Positions 1 to 8,360 of a stretch of 25,989 bases of DNA are shown here, in pieces. The DNA is taken from positions 1 through 25,989 of the forward strand of contig DATGKD010000258.1 of the NCBI GenBank assembly GCA_035294855.1. The letters are read 5' to 3'. Origin of the DNA: DATGKD01 sp035294855. Lineage in GTDB: Bacteria; Actinomycetota; Acidimicrobiia; Acidimicrobiales; UBA8190. The notes below the pieces were generated by a model. That model was not told the DNA's origin. It ran no database searches and saw only the letters and a program-made list of their open reading frames with translations. The stretch's first letter is position 1; every line of letters begins with the position of its first letter. The position numbers and the translations under genes were made by a program.

Positions 1-3000
1 GCAGGGACGCTGGCCGGCAGGGCGAACGGGTTGACGAGTGTGGGGAGCGCGTCGTCCGTCGCACGTCTCGCCGTGCTCCCCGCCGCCCGTGCAGAGACGG
101 ATGCCGTGCTGTCCGGGACGTTGCCCTGCCGCCCCCGCCGACGCGCCCTGCGAAGCGGCCCCAGGACGATGGCGAGACAGCCCACCGCGGCGACCGCGGA
201 CACGACGAGCGCGACGTCGACGTTGCGCTGGGGCGTGAACCGCAGCGTCACCGACAGGGTGTGCGCGGGCGGGGTGTGCGCCCCGCCGGGGTCGACCATC
301 CACCCGTTGGCGAAGCTGTCGACGAGCGTCGACGGCCCGAGGTCGCCCGGACGGCCGGCGATCGTCGCCTGCCACCCTGCGTTGCGGTTCTCGCCCAGCA
401 CGAGCCAGAACGGCGTCGTGGCGCCGGTGACACGCATCTGGATCGTGGTGGCCGTGGCGGCGGTCACGTGGACCTGAGGGGCGCCCGCCGTCGGGGCTTC
501 CGGGGAGCCGATGCCGGCTGCCGTCGGGGCGGAGGGGGCGGAGGGCGCGGAGTCGAGCGTCAGCTGGTCGACGTCGAGGGCGGTGCGCATGCCGTCGCTG
601 CTCTGCACGACGTGGCGCCCGGCCCCGAGGGTCACGCCACCGGCGTCGGGGCCGCACGTGTGGAACGAGAGGCCCCGGCGGTCGAGGGCGGCGCCGGGCG
701 TCCCGGCGACCTCCACCGGAAGCGGCCGTCCGTCCACCGTGAGCAGGTCGGTGCGGCAGGTCGCCGGGAGGGTCGCCGGGAGCGCCGACACCTGCACCCC
801 GGGGATACCGAGCTCGGCAATGCCCAGCGGGAAGGTGATCGGCTCGCGCGTCTGGAAGTTCCGTGTCAGCTCGGCGCGCACCCCCGTGAACGTCACGGTG
901 ATCGTGCTGCCCTGCACCGAGGGGAACGTGACGGGCACGGCGGTGACCGAGTGCGCCACGCGCGCATCCGCGATGGACGGCAGGCGAACGCTCTCGCTCT
1001 GTGAACCCGTGGCCGGGCACCGGCCGCTTGCGTCCGGCTTGGCGCACGCGTCGATGCGCAGCGCCGTCGGCACCGAGTGGCTGCCGTCCGCCACGACCTG
1101 CAGGTTGAGATGGTCGACCGTCACGGCGTGCGAGGCCGTGGCGGAGATCCATGCGTTGTCCTGGGCGGGCGCGCCGAAGTCGGGCGACCACACGGTGGAC
1201 GGGTCACCGTCGAGGGCGGCCGATGCACCCGCCGAGGGTTCCGCCGACAGACGGCTCGACGAGGTGACCGTGACGCCTCCGGCCGACGCCGGCGTGCGAC
1301 CCACCACCGCGTCGGCGAGCGGGTTGACGACGTTCGGAGCGAGGCGCGCCGTCCCCGAGACGCTGAACGTGCGCTCCGCCGGCAGCGTGAACGCACGGGC
1401 GAGTACGGGCTCGCGGTCCGTGAGCGGCGGGATGGGCACGACGCGCTGGCGCGTCATCACGAGCACGACGCGATGCGAAGCAAGGGACGGGCCGTTCGTC
1501 GGGCCCAGCAGGTCGCTCGGCATGTTGATCACCTGCCGTGTGTGCACCCCTCCGACGCGCACCTCGGCGAGCCCGGCGGGTGATGCGGCTGCCAGCACGT
1601 GCCGGTTGGCGCCCTTCAGGTTGGTGGCGTCGATCGTCACCCGCAGCGTGCTGAACGTGCGCTGCGGGAACGTGATGGTCTGGCCGGCGGCCGTGCGCGA
1701 GGCGTGCCCCAGGTCGACCCGGATCGGCGACCCGCCGTCGAACGTCAACGTGGCCCGGGTGATCCACTGGTCGAACTGATAGCCGGACGGGACGGGCTGG
1801 GAGATGTGGACCTCGTCGGTGGTCGCGGAGTCGGTGAGGGTCACCTGCCACCACCGCCCCGTGGTCGGCGCGCCCGGGTTCGTCGTCCACGCGGTCTCGG
1901 GAAGACCGTCCAAGGCGAGGAGCGGGTTCTGCTCGCTCGGCGCGCTGGCGTAGGAAGCGACGCCAGGGGTCTGCGCCGTCGACTGGCTGCCGGGCGGCGG
2001 GGCGCCGAACAGCGCCACCGGGTTCGACGGTTGCGGCGCGCCGGCCGTGAGCGTCTGTCCCGGCCGTCCCACCACGTTGAACTGGAACGCCTGCTTGCGA
2101 TTGCTGTCGGTGACGACCACCGCGGAGGCACCCGACAACGCCGCGGCGCGTGCCCGGGTGTTGGTGTCCAGCGTCCCGGCGTAGACGACGCTGGCGTTCG
2201 TGTCGAGAAGGCCCGCCGCGGCCGCCTCGTTCAGCCCGACGCCGTCACCGTCGACGACGACGGCGCCGGAGGTGGGCTCGGCGCGCACCACCGGACGTGG
2301 GTCGGTGACGGTGTAGGCCTCGATCGGCGACGGCGACGTCGTACCGGCCGGAGCGACCAGGGCCGCCTGGTCGACCTTGGGGATGAGCGAAACCTGGGGC
2401 GTGGGCGGCCCGTACCCGACGGGACTGGTCAGTCCCTTCGGGAGCGGGTTCACCAACTGCTGGAGCTCGCGGGGCTGTGGCTGCGCGTAGAGCTCGTAGA
2501 CGAGGTCGTTCTGCAACACCACGTCCCCCACGCTCATGAGGCGCGCCAGGGGAGCGATGGCCACGGGGTCGGCGGTCCGGGTCTGGATGGGGTCGTCGAG
2601 GCCGTAGAGGAGGTCGAAGCCCGCGAGCGACCCCAACGGGACCTGGCCGGGGGTGACGAAGGACCGCGTCAACAAGCCCGGCCAGACCGGGTCGGTGGTG
2701 TCGCCCCAGCGGTACGGGGACCCGATCCCGAAGTAGGTGGCGGGGAGCGCCAACACCCTCGTTCCCCCGTGTCGACCGTCGAGTGAGGCCGCCGCCTGGG
2801 TGAGATACGCAGGGACCGGGTCGGCCTGCGCGTAGCGGTCGGCGAGGACGGTCGTGCCGTTCCACACCGCCGGATTGGCGACGGCCACCACCGCTATCGC
2901 CAGCGCGCCGGCGGCGACGCCCGTCGGTCGGGCCCGGCGCGCCATTGCCGTGATGGCCGCGCCGAGCAGCATGGCCAGCGACAGGACGAGGATGGGCGTG

Positions 3001-4151
3001 GCACGGTCCGTCGAACGGAAGGCCAGCCCGATGCTGTGGGGCGCCATAAAGGACTTGAGCAGCGCGCCGACTTTGGACGGCACGGTGTAAGGGTGAGCAC
3101 CGACGGCGAGCACCATGGCCACCAGGAAGGCGATGACGAAGTAGGCGCGCATGCGCCAGCGCACGACCGCCGCGCCCGCGAGCGCGAGCACCGGGACCAT
3201 GAACGTCATGACGACGAGCCACACCTCGCGGGTGAAGCCGATCGACGTGCTCGCCCACTGGCCCAGGTTGTCCGAGCCGTAGAAGAACCACGAGCCGAGC
3301 CCGCGCAGCACTTCCGATGCCAGCGACGTCTGCGCCACGACGGCGACGGTCTCGGTGTAGTCGAGCACGTTCAGGCCGTAGTGGCCCTCGGCCGCGAGCG
3401 CCACGAACCACCACAGCGACACGGCCGCGGTGGGCACCGCGATGCGCCACACTGCGGACCACACACCGCGCCACGTGGCCTCTTTGGCGGCGAGCACCGC
3501 GTACGGCAGCCACAACGCGCACGCCACTGCCGCGTACAGCGCGCCGCTGGCGTTCGACCCGCTGACGGTCAACCACACCAGGGCGAAGAGGGCGGGGTAA
3601 CGCCACCCCCGTGTCCGCGTCGACGCGATGGTGAACGCCAACAGCCACGGAAGGCCCGACCACGGCATGAGGAGGTCGGAGATGCGCCCGGCGTACTGGA
3701 GGAAGTAGGGCGAGAACATGTACGCCGCGGCGGCGACGCTGCGCCCCGGATCGGCGAGCCCGAGCGTCCGGCTCAGGTAGAGAACGCCCGCTCCGGCGCC
3801 GAAGATCAGCCCGCCCATCCAGATGCGCTGGCCCACCCATGTGGGGATCCCGAGGGCGTGGACGGCCCAGTAGAACGGCCCCATCGGGAACAGGTAGCCG
3901 ATCTGCTGGTGCGTCATGGTGCCCAGCCCGGTGCTGGGGTCCCACACGGATGCCGACTGGCGCAGATAACGGCCCGGGTCGAGGTACAGGTAGCTCTTCG
4001 TGTCGGACGACACCAGACCCGGGTGCGTCAGCAGCTGCGGCACGAACGCCACGACCGCCACCACGAAGTACTCCAGCCTTGCGGCCGCGCGGTGCGTTCG
4101 AGCGAAGGTCGGCCGGAGCGAGGTGGCGCGCGCTTCCACGGTCGAAGCCAT
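1..4151 (-). CDS. AftD-like alpha-(1->3)-arabinofuranosyltransferase family protein (DUF3367), 3' end cut by window edge
   Basis: The minus-strand frame from ATG 4151 stays open to base 1, about 1383 codons; AftD proteins are about 1400 residues, so little is missing. Residues 25-60 hold a first membrane segment and a loop with SSDTKSYLYLDPGRYL, the acidic GT-C-type loop typical of this family. Many hydrophobic segments follow to about residue 420. The periplasmic part has two discoidin-like modules, one around ALDGLPETAW (residue 747) and one around ALDGDPSTVW (W at 988). A beta domain with NAGWQATIAG and a last membrane helix near residue 1310 lead to a basic tail. In mycobacteria AftD transfers arabinofuranose from decaprenyl-phosphate onto cell-wall arabinan; the substrate here is inferred only. 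An in-frame TTG at 4157 lies 7 nt after GGAGAGGGGGGA and may be the true start. Confidence 0.85.
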   Translation of the reverse strand, partial: MASTVEARATSLRPTFARTHRAAARLEYFVVAVVAFVPQLLTHPGLVSSDTKSYLYLDPGRYLRQSASVWDPSTGLGTMTHQQIGYLFPMGPFYWAVHALGIPTWVGQRIWMGGLIFGAGAGVLYLSRTLGLADPGRSVAAAAYMFSPYFLQYAGRISDLLMPWSGLPWLLAFTIASTRTRGWRYPALFALVWLTVSGSNASGALYAAVACALWLPYAVLAAKEATWRGVWSAVWRIAVPTAAVSLWWFVALAAEGHYGLNVLDYTETVAVVAQTSLASEVLRGLGSWFFYGSDNLGQWASTSIGFTREVWLVVMTFMVPVLALAGAAVVRWRMRAYFVIAFLVAMVLAVGAHPYTVPSKVGALLKSFMAPHSIGLAFRSTDRATPILVLSLAMLLGAAITAMARRARPTGVAAGALAIAVVAVANPAVWNGTTVLADRYAQADPVPAYLTQAAASLDGRHGGTRVLALPATYFGIGSPYRWGDTTDPVWPGLLTRSFVTPGQVPLGSLAGFDLLYGLDDPIQTRTADPVAIAPLARLMSVGDVVLQNDLVYELYAQPQPRELQQLVNPLPKGLTSPVGYGPPTPQVSLIPKVDQAALVAPAGTTSPSPIEAYTVTDPRPVVRAEPTSGAVVVDGDGVGLNEAAAAGLLDTNASVVYAGTLDTNTRARAAALSGASAVVVTDSNRKQAFQFNVVGRPGQTLTAGAPQPSNPVALFGAPPPGSQSTAQTPGVASYASAPSEQNPLLALDGLPETAWTTNPGAPTTGRWWQVTLTDSATTDEVHISQPVPSGYQFDQWITRATLTFDGGSPIRVDLGHASRTAAGQTITFPQRTFSTLRVTIDATNLKGANRHVLAAASPAGLAEVRVGGVHTRQVINMPSDLLGPTNGPSLASHRVVLVMTRQRVVPIPPLTDREPVLARAFTLPAERTFSVSGTARLAPNVVNPLADAVVGRTPASAGGVTVTSSSRLSAEPSAGASAALDGDPSTVWSPDFGAPAQDNAWISATASHAVTVDHLNLQVVADGSHSVPTALRIDACAKPDASGRCPATGSQSESVRLPSIADARVAHSVTAVPVTFPSVQGSTITVTFTGVRAELTRNFQTREPITFPLGIAELGIPGVQVSALPATLPATCRTDLLTVDGRPLPVEVAGTPGAALDRRGLSFHTCGPDAGGVTLGAGRHVVQSSDGMRTALDVDQLTLDSAPSAPSAPTAAGIGSPEAPTAGAPQVHVTAATATTIQMRVTGATTPFWLVLGENRNAGWQATIAGRPGDLGPSTLVDSFANGWMVDPGGAHTPPAHTLSVTLRFTPQRNVDVALVVSAVAAVGCLAIVLGPLRRARRRGRQGNVPDSTASVSARAAGSTARRATDDALPTLVNPFALPASVP

Positions 4152-4360
4152 GCTCAACGCGCCGTCCCCCCTCTCCGGCGTGGGCGCACCTCGGGGCCGC
4201 AGTATGGCATGGGTCGGTCGCGGCGGACCGGGCGGGGACATTTCGCCTGACGCCACCCTATGTGAAAGCCCAGGCGAGTAGCGTGGAACCGGGAGGATCG
4301 GGTCGTGGGTGTGGGTCTGCCGTCGCAAGCGAAGGCTCGCGCCTCGGCGGAGGGGGAGGC
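4152..4360. promoter_or_regulatory. Divergent intergenic region between the AftD-like gene and the lipoprotein unit
   Basis: About 210 bp separate the two divergent transcription units, so both promoters should lie here. On the minus strand GGAGAGGGGGGA (4165-4176) is a good ribosome binding site for a start at 4157 or 4151. A CATACT hexamer lies near 4201-4206 on that strand, but it has no convincing -35 partner. On the plus strand TAGCGT near 4277 fits the loose actinobacterial -10 pattern TAnnnT, again without a clear -35. No perfect long inverted repeat was found. Confidence 0.35.
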
Positions 4361-4411
4361 ATGACGGGGCGGATCGTCACGAAGAGCCCCGTTTCGCGCC
4401 AGAGAGCATGA
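4361..4411 (+). CDS. Putative 16-residue leader peptide ORF coupled to the lipoprotein gene
   Basis: ATG 4361 opens a 16-codon frame encoding MTGRIVTKSPVSRQRA. It is preceded by a very strong purine run, GGAGGG at 4349-4354, with 6 nt to the ATG. Its TGA stop (4409-4411) overlaps the ATG of the lipoprotein (4408-4410) as ATGA. The lipoprotein has no ribosome binding site of its own, so ribosomes finishing this mini-ORF could restart there. The peptide is basic and has no recognisable family. The site is seen in the sequence; translation and coupling are inferred. The alternative is that the purine run is chance in GC-rich DNA. Confidence 0.4.
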   Translation: MTGRIVTKSPVSRQRA

Positions 4412-5214
4412 CCTGGACGCCCAAGACCTGGACGCCCAAGACCTGGACGCCCAGGCTGCTGCTCCTCGGCTTCGTCGTGCCCGCGTTGGCCGCCGGGTGT
4501 GGAGGCGCGAGCGCCACCAACGGCGACACCGTCGGCCGGGTGGGGAGCACGCTCGTCACCGAGGGGGCGCGCATCACCCTCGACCGCGTGATCGACAACA
4601 CGAAGGATCAGATCGTCACGACGGCGCTCACCGTCAAGAACGTCTCCGGCGCCACGTCCGACTTCTCCACGCTCTTTGTCATCTCGCAGTTGAGTGACCG
4701 GGGGAACCGCACCTACGCCCCGAGCGGCACGAACGACGCGACGGTGACGGTGTGTCGTGGCGCCAACTTGGCGGCGCCCCTGGCCTCCGGCCAGAGCGCG
4801 CGTGGGTGCGAGTTCTTCTCGGTGCCCTCCAGGGCGGTTCCGGTCAAGCTCGACATGTTCGGGACGCCGCCGGTCCATTGGGTCATCTCCCGGGGCGCCA
4901 TCCGGCATTCCGCCGGCTTGGCCGGCAACACCGGGAACACCGGCAATACGGGCAATACCGGGAACACCGGCAATACGGGCAACACCGGGAACAGCGGGAA
5001 CACGGGGAACACCGGCAATACGGGCAACAGTGGCAATACGGGGAACACCGGGAACACCGGCAATACGGGCAACAGTGGCAATACGGGGAACACGGGGAAC
5101 ACCGGCAATACCGGGAATACCGGAAGTGGCGCCAAGCCGCCCCGCAAGCACCCGCACCGCCCGCGGCGTCCTGTTCACCGTCCCGTCAGACGACCGAAGA
5201 AGAGCACCCGTTAG
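4408..5214 (+). CDS. Lipoprotein with DUF4352-like domain, collagen-like Gly-Asn-Thr repeat and basic tail
   Basis: A 268-residue predicted lipoprotein. Residues 2-16 are three copies of TWTPK/R, giving a basic n-region; LLLLGFVVPALAAGC follows with the probable lipidated Cys31. Residues 40-165 look like a secreted beta-sandwich resembling DUF4352, with two cysteines in the second half. Residues 174-239 are 22 Asn-X-Gly triplets (19 NTG, 3 NSG), which read as collagen-like Gly-Asn-Thr/Ser. The last 29 residues are rich in Arg, Lys, His and Pro and may bind anionic wall polymers. The start at ATG 4408 is chosen because the lipobox is then at the right distance; an upstream ATG at 4309 would add a charged, non-signal leader. 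Function is unknown; an outer-surface spacer or adhesin role is a guess. Confidence 0.8.
   Translation: MTWTPKTWTPKTWTPRLLLLGFVVPALAAGCGGASATNGDTVGRVGSTLVTEGARITLDRVIDNTKDQIVTTALTVKNVSGATSDFSTLFVISQLSDRGNRTYAPSGTNDATVTVCRGANLAAPLASGQSARGCEFFSVPSRAVPVKLDMFGTPPVHWVISRGAIRHSAGLAGNTGNTGNTGNTGNTGNTGNTGNSGNTGNTGNTGNSGNTGNTGNTGNTGNSGNTGNTGNTGNTGNTGSGAKPPRKHPHRPRRPVHRPVRRPKKSTR
4411..4455 (+). repeat. Three tandem 15-bp repeats in the signal-peptide coding region
   Basis: The unit ACCTGGACGCCCAAG occurs at 4411-4425 and 4426-4440 exactly, and at 4441-4455 with two changes at its end. Each copy encodes TWTPK or TWTPR. Copy-number change would keep the reading frame and only lengthen the n-region of the signal peptide. 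Confidence 0.9.
4927..5124 (+). repeat. Minisatellite of 22 nine-bp units encoding (Asn-Thr/Ser-Gly)n
   Basis: Twenty-two 9-bp units lie in tandem without interruption. Units vary at synonymous positions (AAC/AAT, ACC/ACG, GGG/GGC), and three carry AGC or AGT, giving Ser for Thr at units 8, 12 and 17. A higher-order period is visible, with blocks such as AACACCGGCAATACGGGC recurring, suggesting growth by duplication of multi-unit blocks. The array is also open on the opposite strand, where it reads as hydrophobic FPVLPV-like repeats, which I regard as a by-product. Confidence 0.95.
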
Positions 5215-5251
5215 CGAACGCTCCACGATCGTGCCCGACGCGCGCCACCGA

Positions 5252-7516
5252 ATGGAGAGCCGTGGGGCGCGTGCGGCCCCGCTCGTCGCTGTCCTGGCCG
5301 CGGCGATATGGGGCTTGTGGGAGTGGCGTCCCGAGCTGCGCGCGGTCTCGTACCTCGACGACAGCTCGATGCACCAGCAGATGGTGCGCTTCACCACGGC
5401 GCGCCTGCGGCAAGGGCACCTTCCCCAGACGAGCTGGTTCCCGTACCTCGGACTGGGCTCGCCGCACCTGCTGCACTACCAGAGCCTGCCGAGCCTCCTG
5501 ACGGGCCTGTTCGGGTTGGCGGTGGGCGGCGACACCGCCTTCCGATGGTCGCTGTACCTCTTGCTCGCGCTCTGGCCGGTGCCCGTGTACTGGTCGGCCC
5601 GCCTGTTCGGCTTGGAGCGTTGGCCGTCGGCGGTCGTGGCCGCCGCCGCCCCGTTCCTCATGAGCGCGGTCGGCGTGGGATACGAGCCCAAGGCGTACGT
5701 GTGGATCGGCTACGGCGTATGGACCCAGCTGTGGGCCTCGTGGACCCTGCCGCTCGCGTGGGCGTTCACGTGGCGCGCCATGAGCCGCCGCCGGGACGTC
5801 CTCGTCGCGGCGCTGCTGGTCGCGCTCACCGCCGCGCTGCACTTCGAAACCGGGTACCTGGCGTTCGTCGCCGTGGTGGTCTTTCCGTTCCTGCGATGGA
5901 AGTCCCTGCGCACCCGGGTGCTGCACGGGGTCGCCGTCGCGGCCGGGGCCGCCGGGCTATCCGCCTGGGTCACGGTGCCGCTCGTGGCCCAGTCGCGGTG
6001 GGCCGCCACCAACGAGATCCTGGCCCATACGGGCCTGGTGAACGGGTACGGCGCCCGCCAGGTGATGGCGTGGTTGCTGACGGGCCGTCTCTACGACGCG
6101 GGACGGTTCCCCGTCGTCACGATCTTGGTCGGCGCCGGGCTCGTGGCATGCGTGGCCCACTGGCGCGTCGACGAGCGCGTCCGCCCGATCGTCGTCATGT
6201 GGGTGGTCAGCCTCTTGCTGTCCTTCGGGAGGACGACGTTCGGGTCGCTCACGGTGCTGCTGCCCGGGAGCACCGACGTCTTCATGCGCCGGTTCATGAT
6301 GGGCGTGCAGTTGGCCGGGCTGTACATGGCGGGCATCGGCGCATTGGCGCTGGTGCGCAGCGCGGCCGGTGCGCTGTCGTGGCGGCCGAGCGCGCCACCG
6401 GCCGGGCGCTTCCACGTTGTCGTTCCCACGCGCGTGGGCGCGCTCCTGCAAGCCCGGGTGAACCAGATGCGCTCGCCCGCCGTCGTGGCGGCCGTCGGTG
6501 TGGTCGCCCTGGGTGCCGTCCTGGCACCTGCTTGGTCGGAGATGACGTCGTACGCCAACGCCAACGCCAAGACCGTCGACGCCCAGCAGCGCGGCGAGCG
6601 GGCCCAAGGCGCGCCGCTGGGACGCCTGATCGCCTTCGTTCGGGCGCACGGAGGAGGCCGGGTCTACGCCGGCATGCCGTCCAACTGGGGCGTGGACTTC
6701 ACCGTCGGCGAGGTCCCGGTCTTCAAGTACCTCGAGAGCCGGGACGTGGACGTGGTCGGGTACACGCTGCGCACGGCGTCGCTCATGACGGATCCCGAGT
6801 ACTACTTCGACGAGGGCAACCCAGGTGACTATCCGCTCTTCGGGGTCCGCTACCTCCTGTTGCCGCCGTGGCGCCGCCCGTCGGTGCCGGCGCGCCCGGT
6901 GCTCACCGCCGGCGGATACCGACTGTTCGCGCTCCCGGGCACGGGGTACGTCCGCGTCGTCGACACGGTGGGCTCGCTGGCAGCAGACCGGACGGACGTC
7001 GGGATCCGCAGCATCCCGTACCTCCGCTCCGACCTTCCCGGTCGCGGCTGGTATCTGAGCGTGGCGTTCGCCGGAGCCGCGGCCCCCGAGCCCACCTCCC
7101 GCGCCCCCGACCCGGCGCAGGGCCCCGCAGGAGTGGTGCGCGCCGAGTTCGACGACCTGCCCGCCGGCACCGTGCACGCCACGGTCGCGGCCCGCCGTCG
7201 GTCCGTCGTCGTGCTGAGTGCGTCATTCGATCCAGGCTGGCAGGCGCGCGTCGACGGGCGCCCTGTCGGGACGCAGATGGTGGCACCGGCGCTCGTCGCG
7301 GTACCGGTCGCGCCCGGGACGCATCGCATCGTTTTCAGCTACGGGGGGTTCGGGCTGTACCCCGGGCTGGGGGCCGTCGGGGTCGTGGCGCTGTGCGTGT
7401 CGGCGGCGGTTGCCTGGTGGCCCATCGGCCTCCGGGGCCCTGTCGGTCCACGGTGGCGGCGCGGCCGGCGCCGGGCCCTCGTCAACGAAAGGTCTCGCGG
7501 CGCCGACGCTGCTTGA
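5252..7516 (+). CDS. Large GT-C/YfhO-like polytopic membrane protein, probable glycosyltransferase
   Basis: From ATG 5252 the product is 754 residues. A first membrane helix is followed by SYLDDSSMHQQ, an acidic external loop of the kind that holds the catalytic Asp in GT-C enzymes. About ten more hydrophobic segments run to about residue 430. The C-terminal third is extracytoplasmic and ends with FDPGWQARVDGRPV, then VPVAPGTHRIVFSY and a last membrane helix: the YfhO-like ending also visible in the AftD-like protein at the left edge. The frame stays open upstream into the lipoprotein gene; GTG 5231 is an alternative start, and neither has a clear ribosome binding site. It starts 17-38 nt after the lipoprotein, so the two probably form one operon. 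Its 3' end overlaps the GGDEF gene by 35 bp. Substrate unknown. Confidence 0.78.
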   Translation: MESRGARAAPLVAVLAAAIWGLWEWRPELRAVSYLDDSSMHQQMVRFTTARLRQGHLPQTSWFPYLGLGSPHLLHYQSLPSLLTGLFGLAVGGDTAFRWSLYLLLALWPVPVYWSARLFGLERWPSAVVAAAAPFLMSAVGVGYEPKAYVWIGYGVWTQLWASWTLPLAWAFTWRAMSRRRDVLVAALLVALTAALHFETGYLAFVAVVVFPFLRWKSLRTRVLHGVAVAAGAAGLSAWVTVPLVAQSRWAATNEILAHTGLVNGYGARQVMAWLLTGRLYDAGRFPVVTILVGAGLVACVAHWRVDERVRPIVVMWVVSLLLSFGRTTFGSLTVLLPGSTDVFMRRFMMGVQLAGLYMAGIGALALVRSAAGALSWRPSAPPAGRFHVVVPTRVGALLQARVNQMRSPAVVAAVGVVALGAVLAPAWSEMTSYANANAKTVDAQQRGERAQGAPLGRLIAFVRAHGGGRVYAGMPSNWGVDFTVGEVPVFKYLESRDVDVVGYTLRTASLMTDPEYYFDEGNPGDYPLFGVRYLLLPPWRRPSVPARPVLTAGGYRLFALPGTGYVRVVDTVGSLAADRTDVGIRSIPYLRSDLPGRGWYLSVAFAGAAAPEPTSRAPDPAQGPAGVVRAEFDDLPAGTVHATVAARRRSVVVLSASFDPGWQARVDGRPVGTQMVAPALVAVPVAPGTHRIVFSYGGFGLYPGLGAVGVVALCVSAAVAWWPIGLRGPVGPRWRRGRRRALVNERSRGADAA

Positions 7517-8360
7517 TGCGGTACATGGCGTGGTCGGCCTCGGTCAAGAGATCCGCGGGCGCCGCGTCGGGATCGGTCGTGACCGCGGCGCCGACGCTGA
7601 TGCCCACCACGAGCTCGACGCCTTCGACCTCCATGGGATCGTCGAACGCGTCGGTGACACGGGCGGCCACGGCCGCGGCGCCCGCGTCGTCCACGTCTTC
7701 GCACAGCAGCACGAACTCGTCGCCGCCGAGGTGCGCGGCGGTGTCCGACGGGCGGATGACGCTCGCGATGCGCCGGGCTGCTTCGACGAGCACGGCGTCG
7801 CCCACGGCGTGCCCGTGGCGGTCGTTGATCGACTTCAGGCCGTCGATGTCGCAGAACAGGATGGCGAGGGTCCGTTTGGGCTCGCGCCGGTCCCTGGCCA
7901 GCGCCTGCCGTAGGCGGTCGTCGAAGAGGTAGCGGTTGGGGAGGCCCGTCACGGGGTCGTGGGTCGCCCGGTAGGCCATCTCGGCGTCGGCGAGGTTCTG
8001 CTCGGTCACATCACGAAGCAACGCGAGCACCGCCGGCTGCCCCTCCCAGTCCGTCGACAGCACGCGCAGCTCGGCGCGGAACACTTCGTGGTCGGCACGC
8101 CGGGTCGCCGTCGACGCCATCGGGAAGCTGGCCTGCTTCCCGATGAGCTGGGTCGGCGTGTCGCCGAGCATGGCTGCCGCCGCGGCGTTGGCGAAGACCA
8201 CCACACCTTCGCGGTTGACGACCACGATGCCGTCGGTGCTGGCCTCGACCACCCCGTGGAAGTGGCTCTCGGCGGCGGCCAAGCGGGCGCGCAGGTCCGA
8301 CACCTCCTGCCGGAGGCCGATCCGCTCCTCCTCGCGCCGCCGCTCTTCGTCCGTCGCCAC
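7482..8360 (-). CDS. PAS-GGDEF diguanylate cyclase
   Basis: A 292-residue soluble protein starting at GTG 8360. Residues 5-32 are a charged coiled coil, residues 32-120 a PAS domain (VVEASTDGIVVVNREG onward), and residues 128-290 a GGDEF domain. Key elements are intact: HDPVTGLPNR (134-143), FCDIDGLKSIND (169-180) and GGDEF (212-216). RPSD at 203-206 lies five residues before GGDEF and matches the RxxD inhibitory site. It should make c-di-GMP from two GTP with product feedback, controlled by whatever the PAS domain senses. No membrane segment or EAL domain is present. It is convergent with, and overlaps by 35 bp, the membrane protein gene, and is divergent from the LON-domain gene. Confidence 0.95.
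   Translation of the reverse strand: MATDEERRREEERIGLRQEVSDLRARLAAAESHFHGVVEASTDGIVVVNREGVVVFANAAAAAMLGDTPTQLIGKQASFPMASTATRRADHEVFRAELRVLSTDWEGQPAVLALLRDVTEQNLADAEMAYRATHDPVTGLPNRYLFDDRLRQALARDRREPKRTLAILFCDIDGLKSINDRHGHAVGDAVLVEAARRIASVIRPSDTAAHLGGDEFVLLCEDVDDAGAAAVAARVTDAFDDPMEVEGVELVVGISVGAAVTTDPDAAPADLLTEADHAMYRIKQRRRRETFR

Noticed and set aside
511..1779. 422-codon plus-strand open frame
   Set aside because: It is antisense to the discoidin-containing part of the AftD-like protein, with no domain sense, and is explained by codon bias.
2245..3945. 566-codon minus-strand open frame and other long frames over 1-4151
   Set aside because: Their products are Arg/His/Pro-rich with no domains, and they are out of frame with the coherent membrane protein read from 4151. 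They are by-products of high GC.
4927..5124. CRISPR-like array
   Set aside because: The period is 9 bp with no spacers, and it encodes a protein repeat.
4757..5251. Extension of the YfhO-like protein upstream through the lipoprotein gene
   Set aside because: The frame is open, but the extension is out of frame with the lipoprotein, low in complexity and would bury the N-terminal membrane helix. Start at 5252 or 5231 is preferred.
4258..5397. 379-codon minus-strand frame with hydrophobic IAGVPGVPR-like repeats
   Set aside because: It is the complement of the NTG minisatellite. The plus-strand reading has a lipobox and a folded domain, while this one has only the repeat and Arg-rich flanks.
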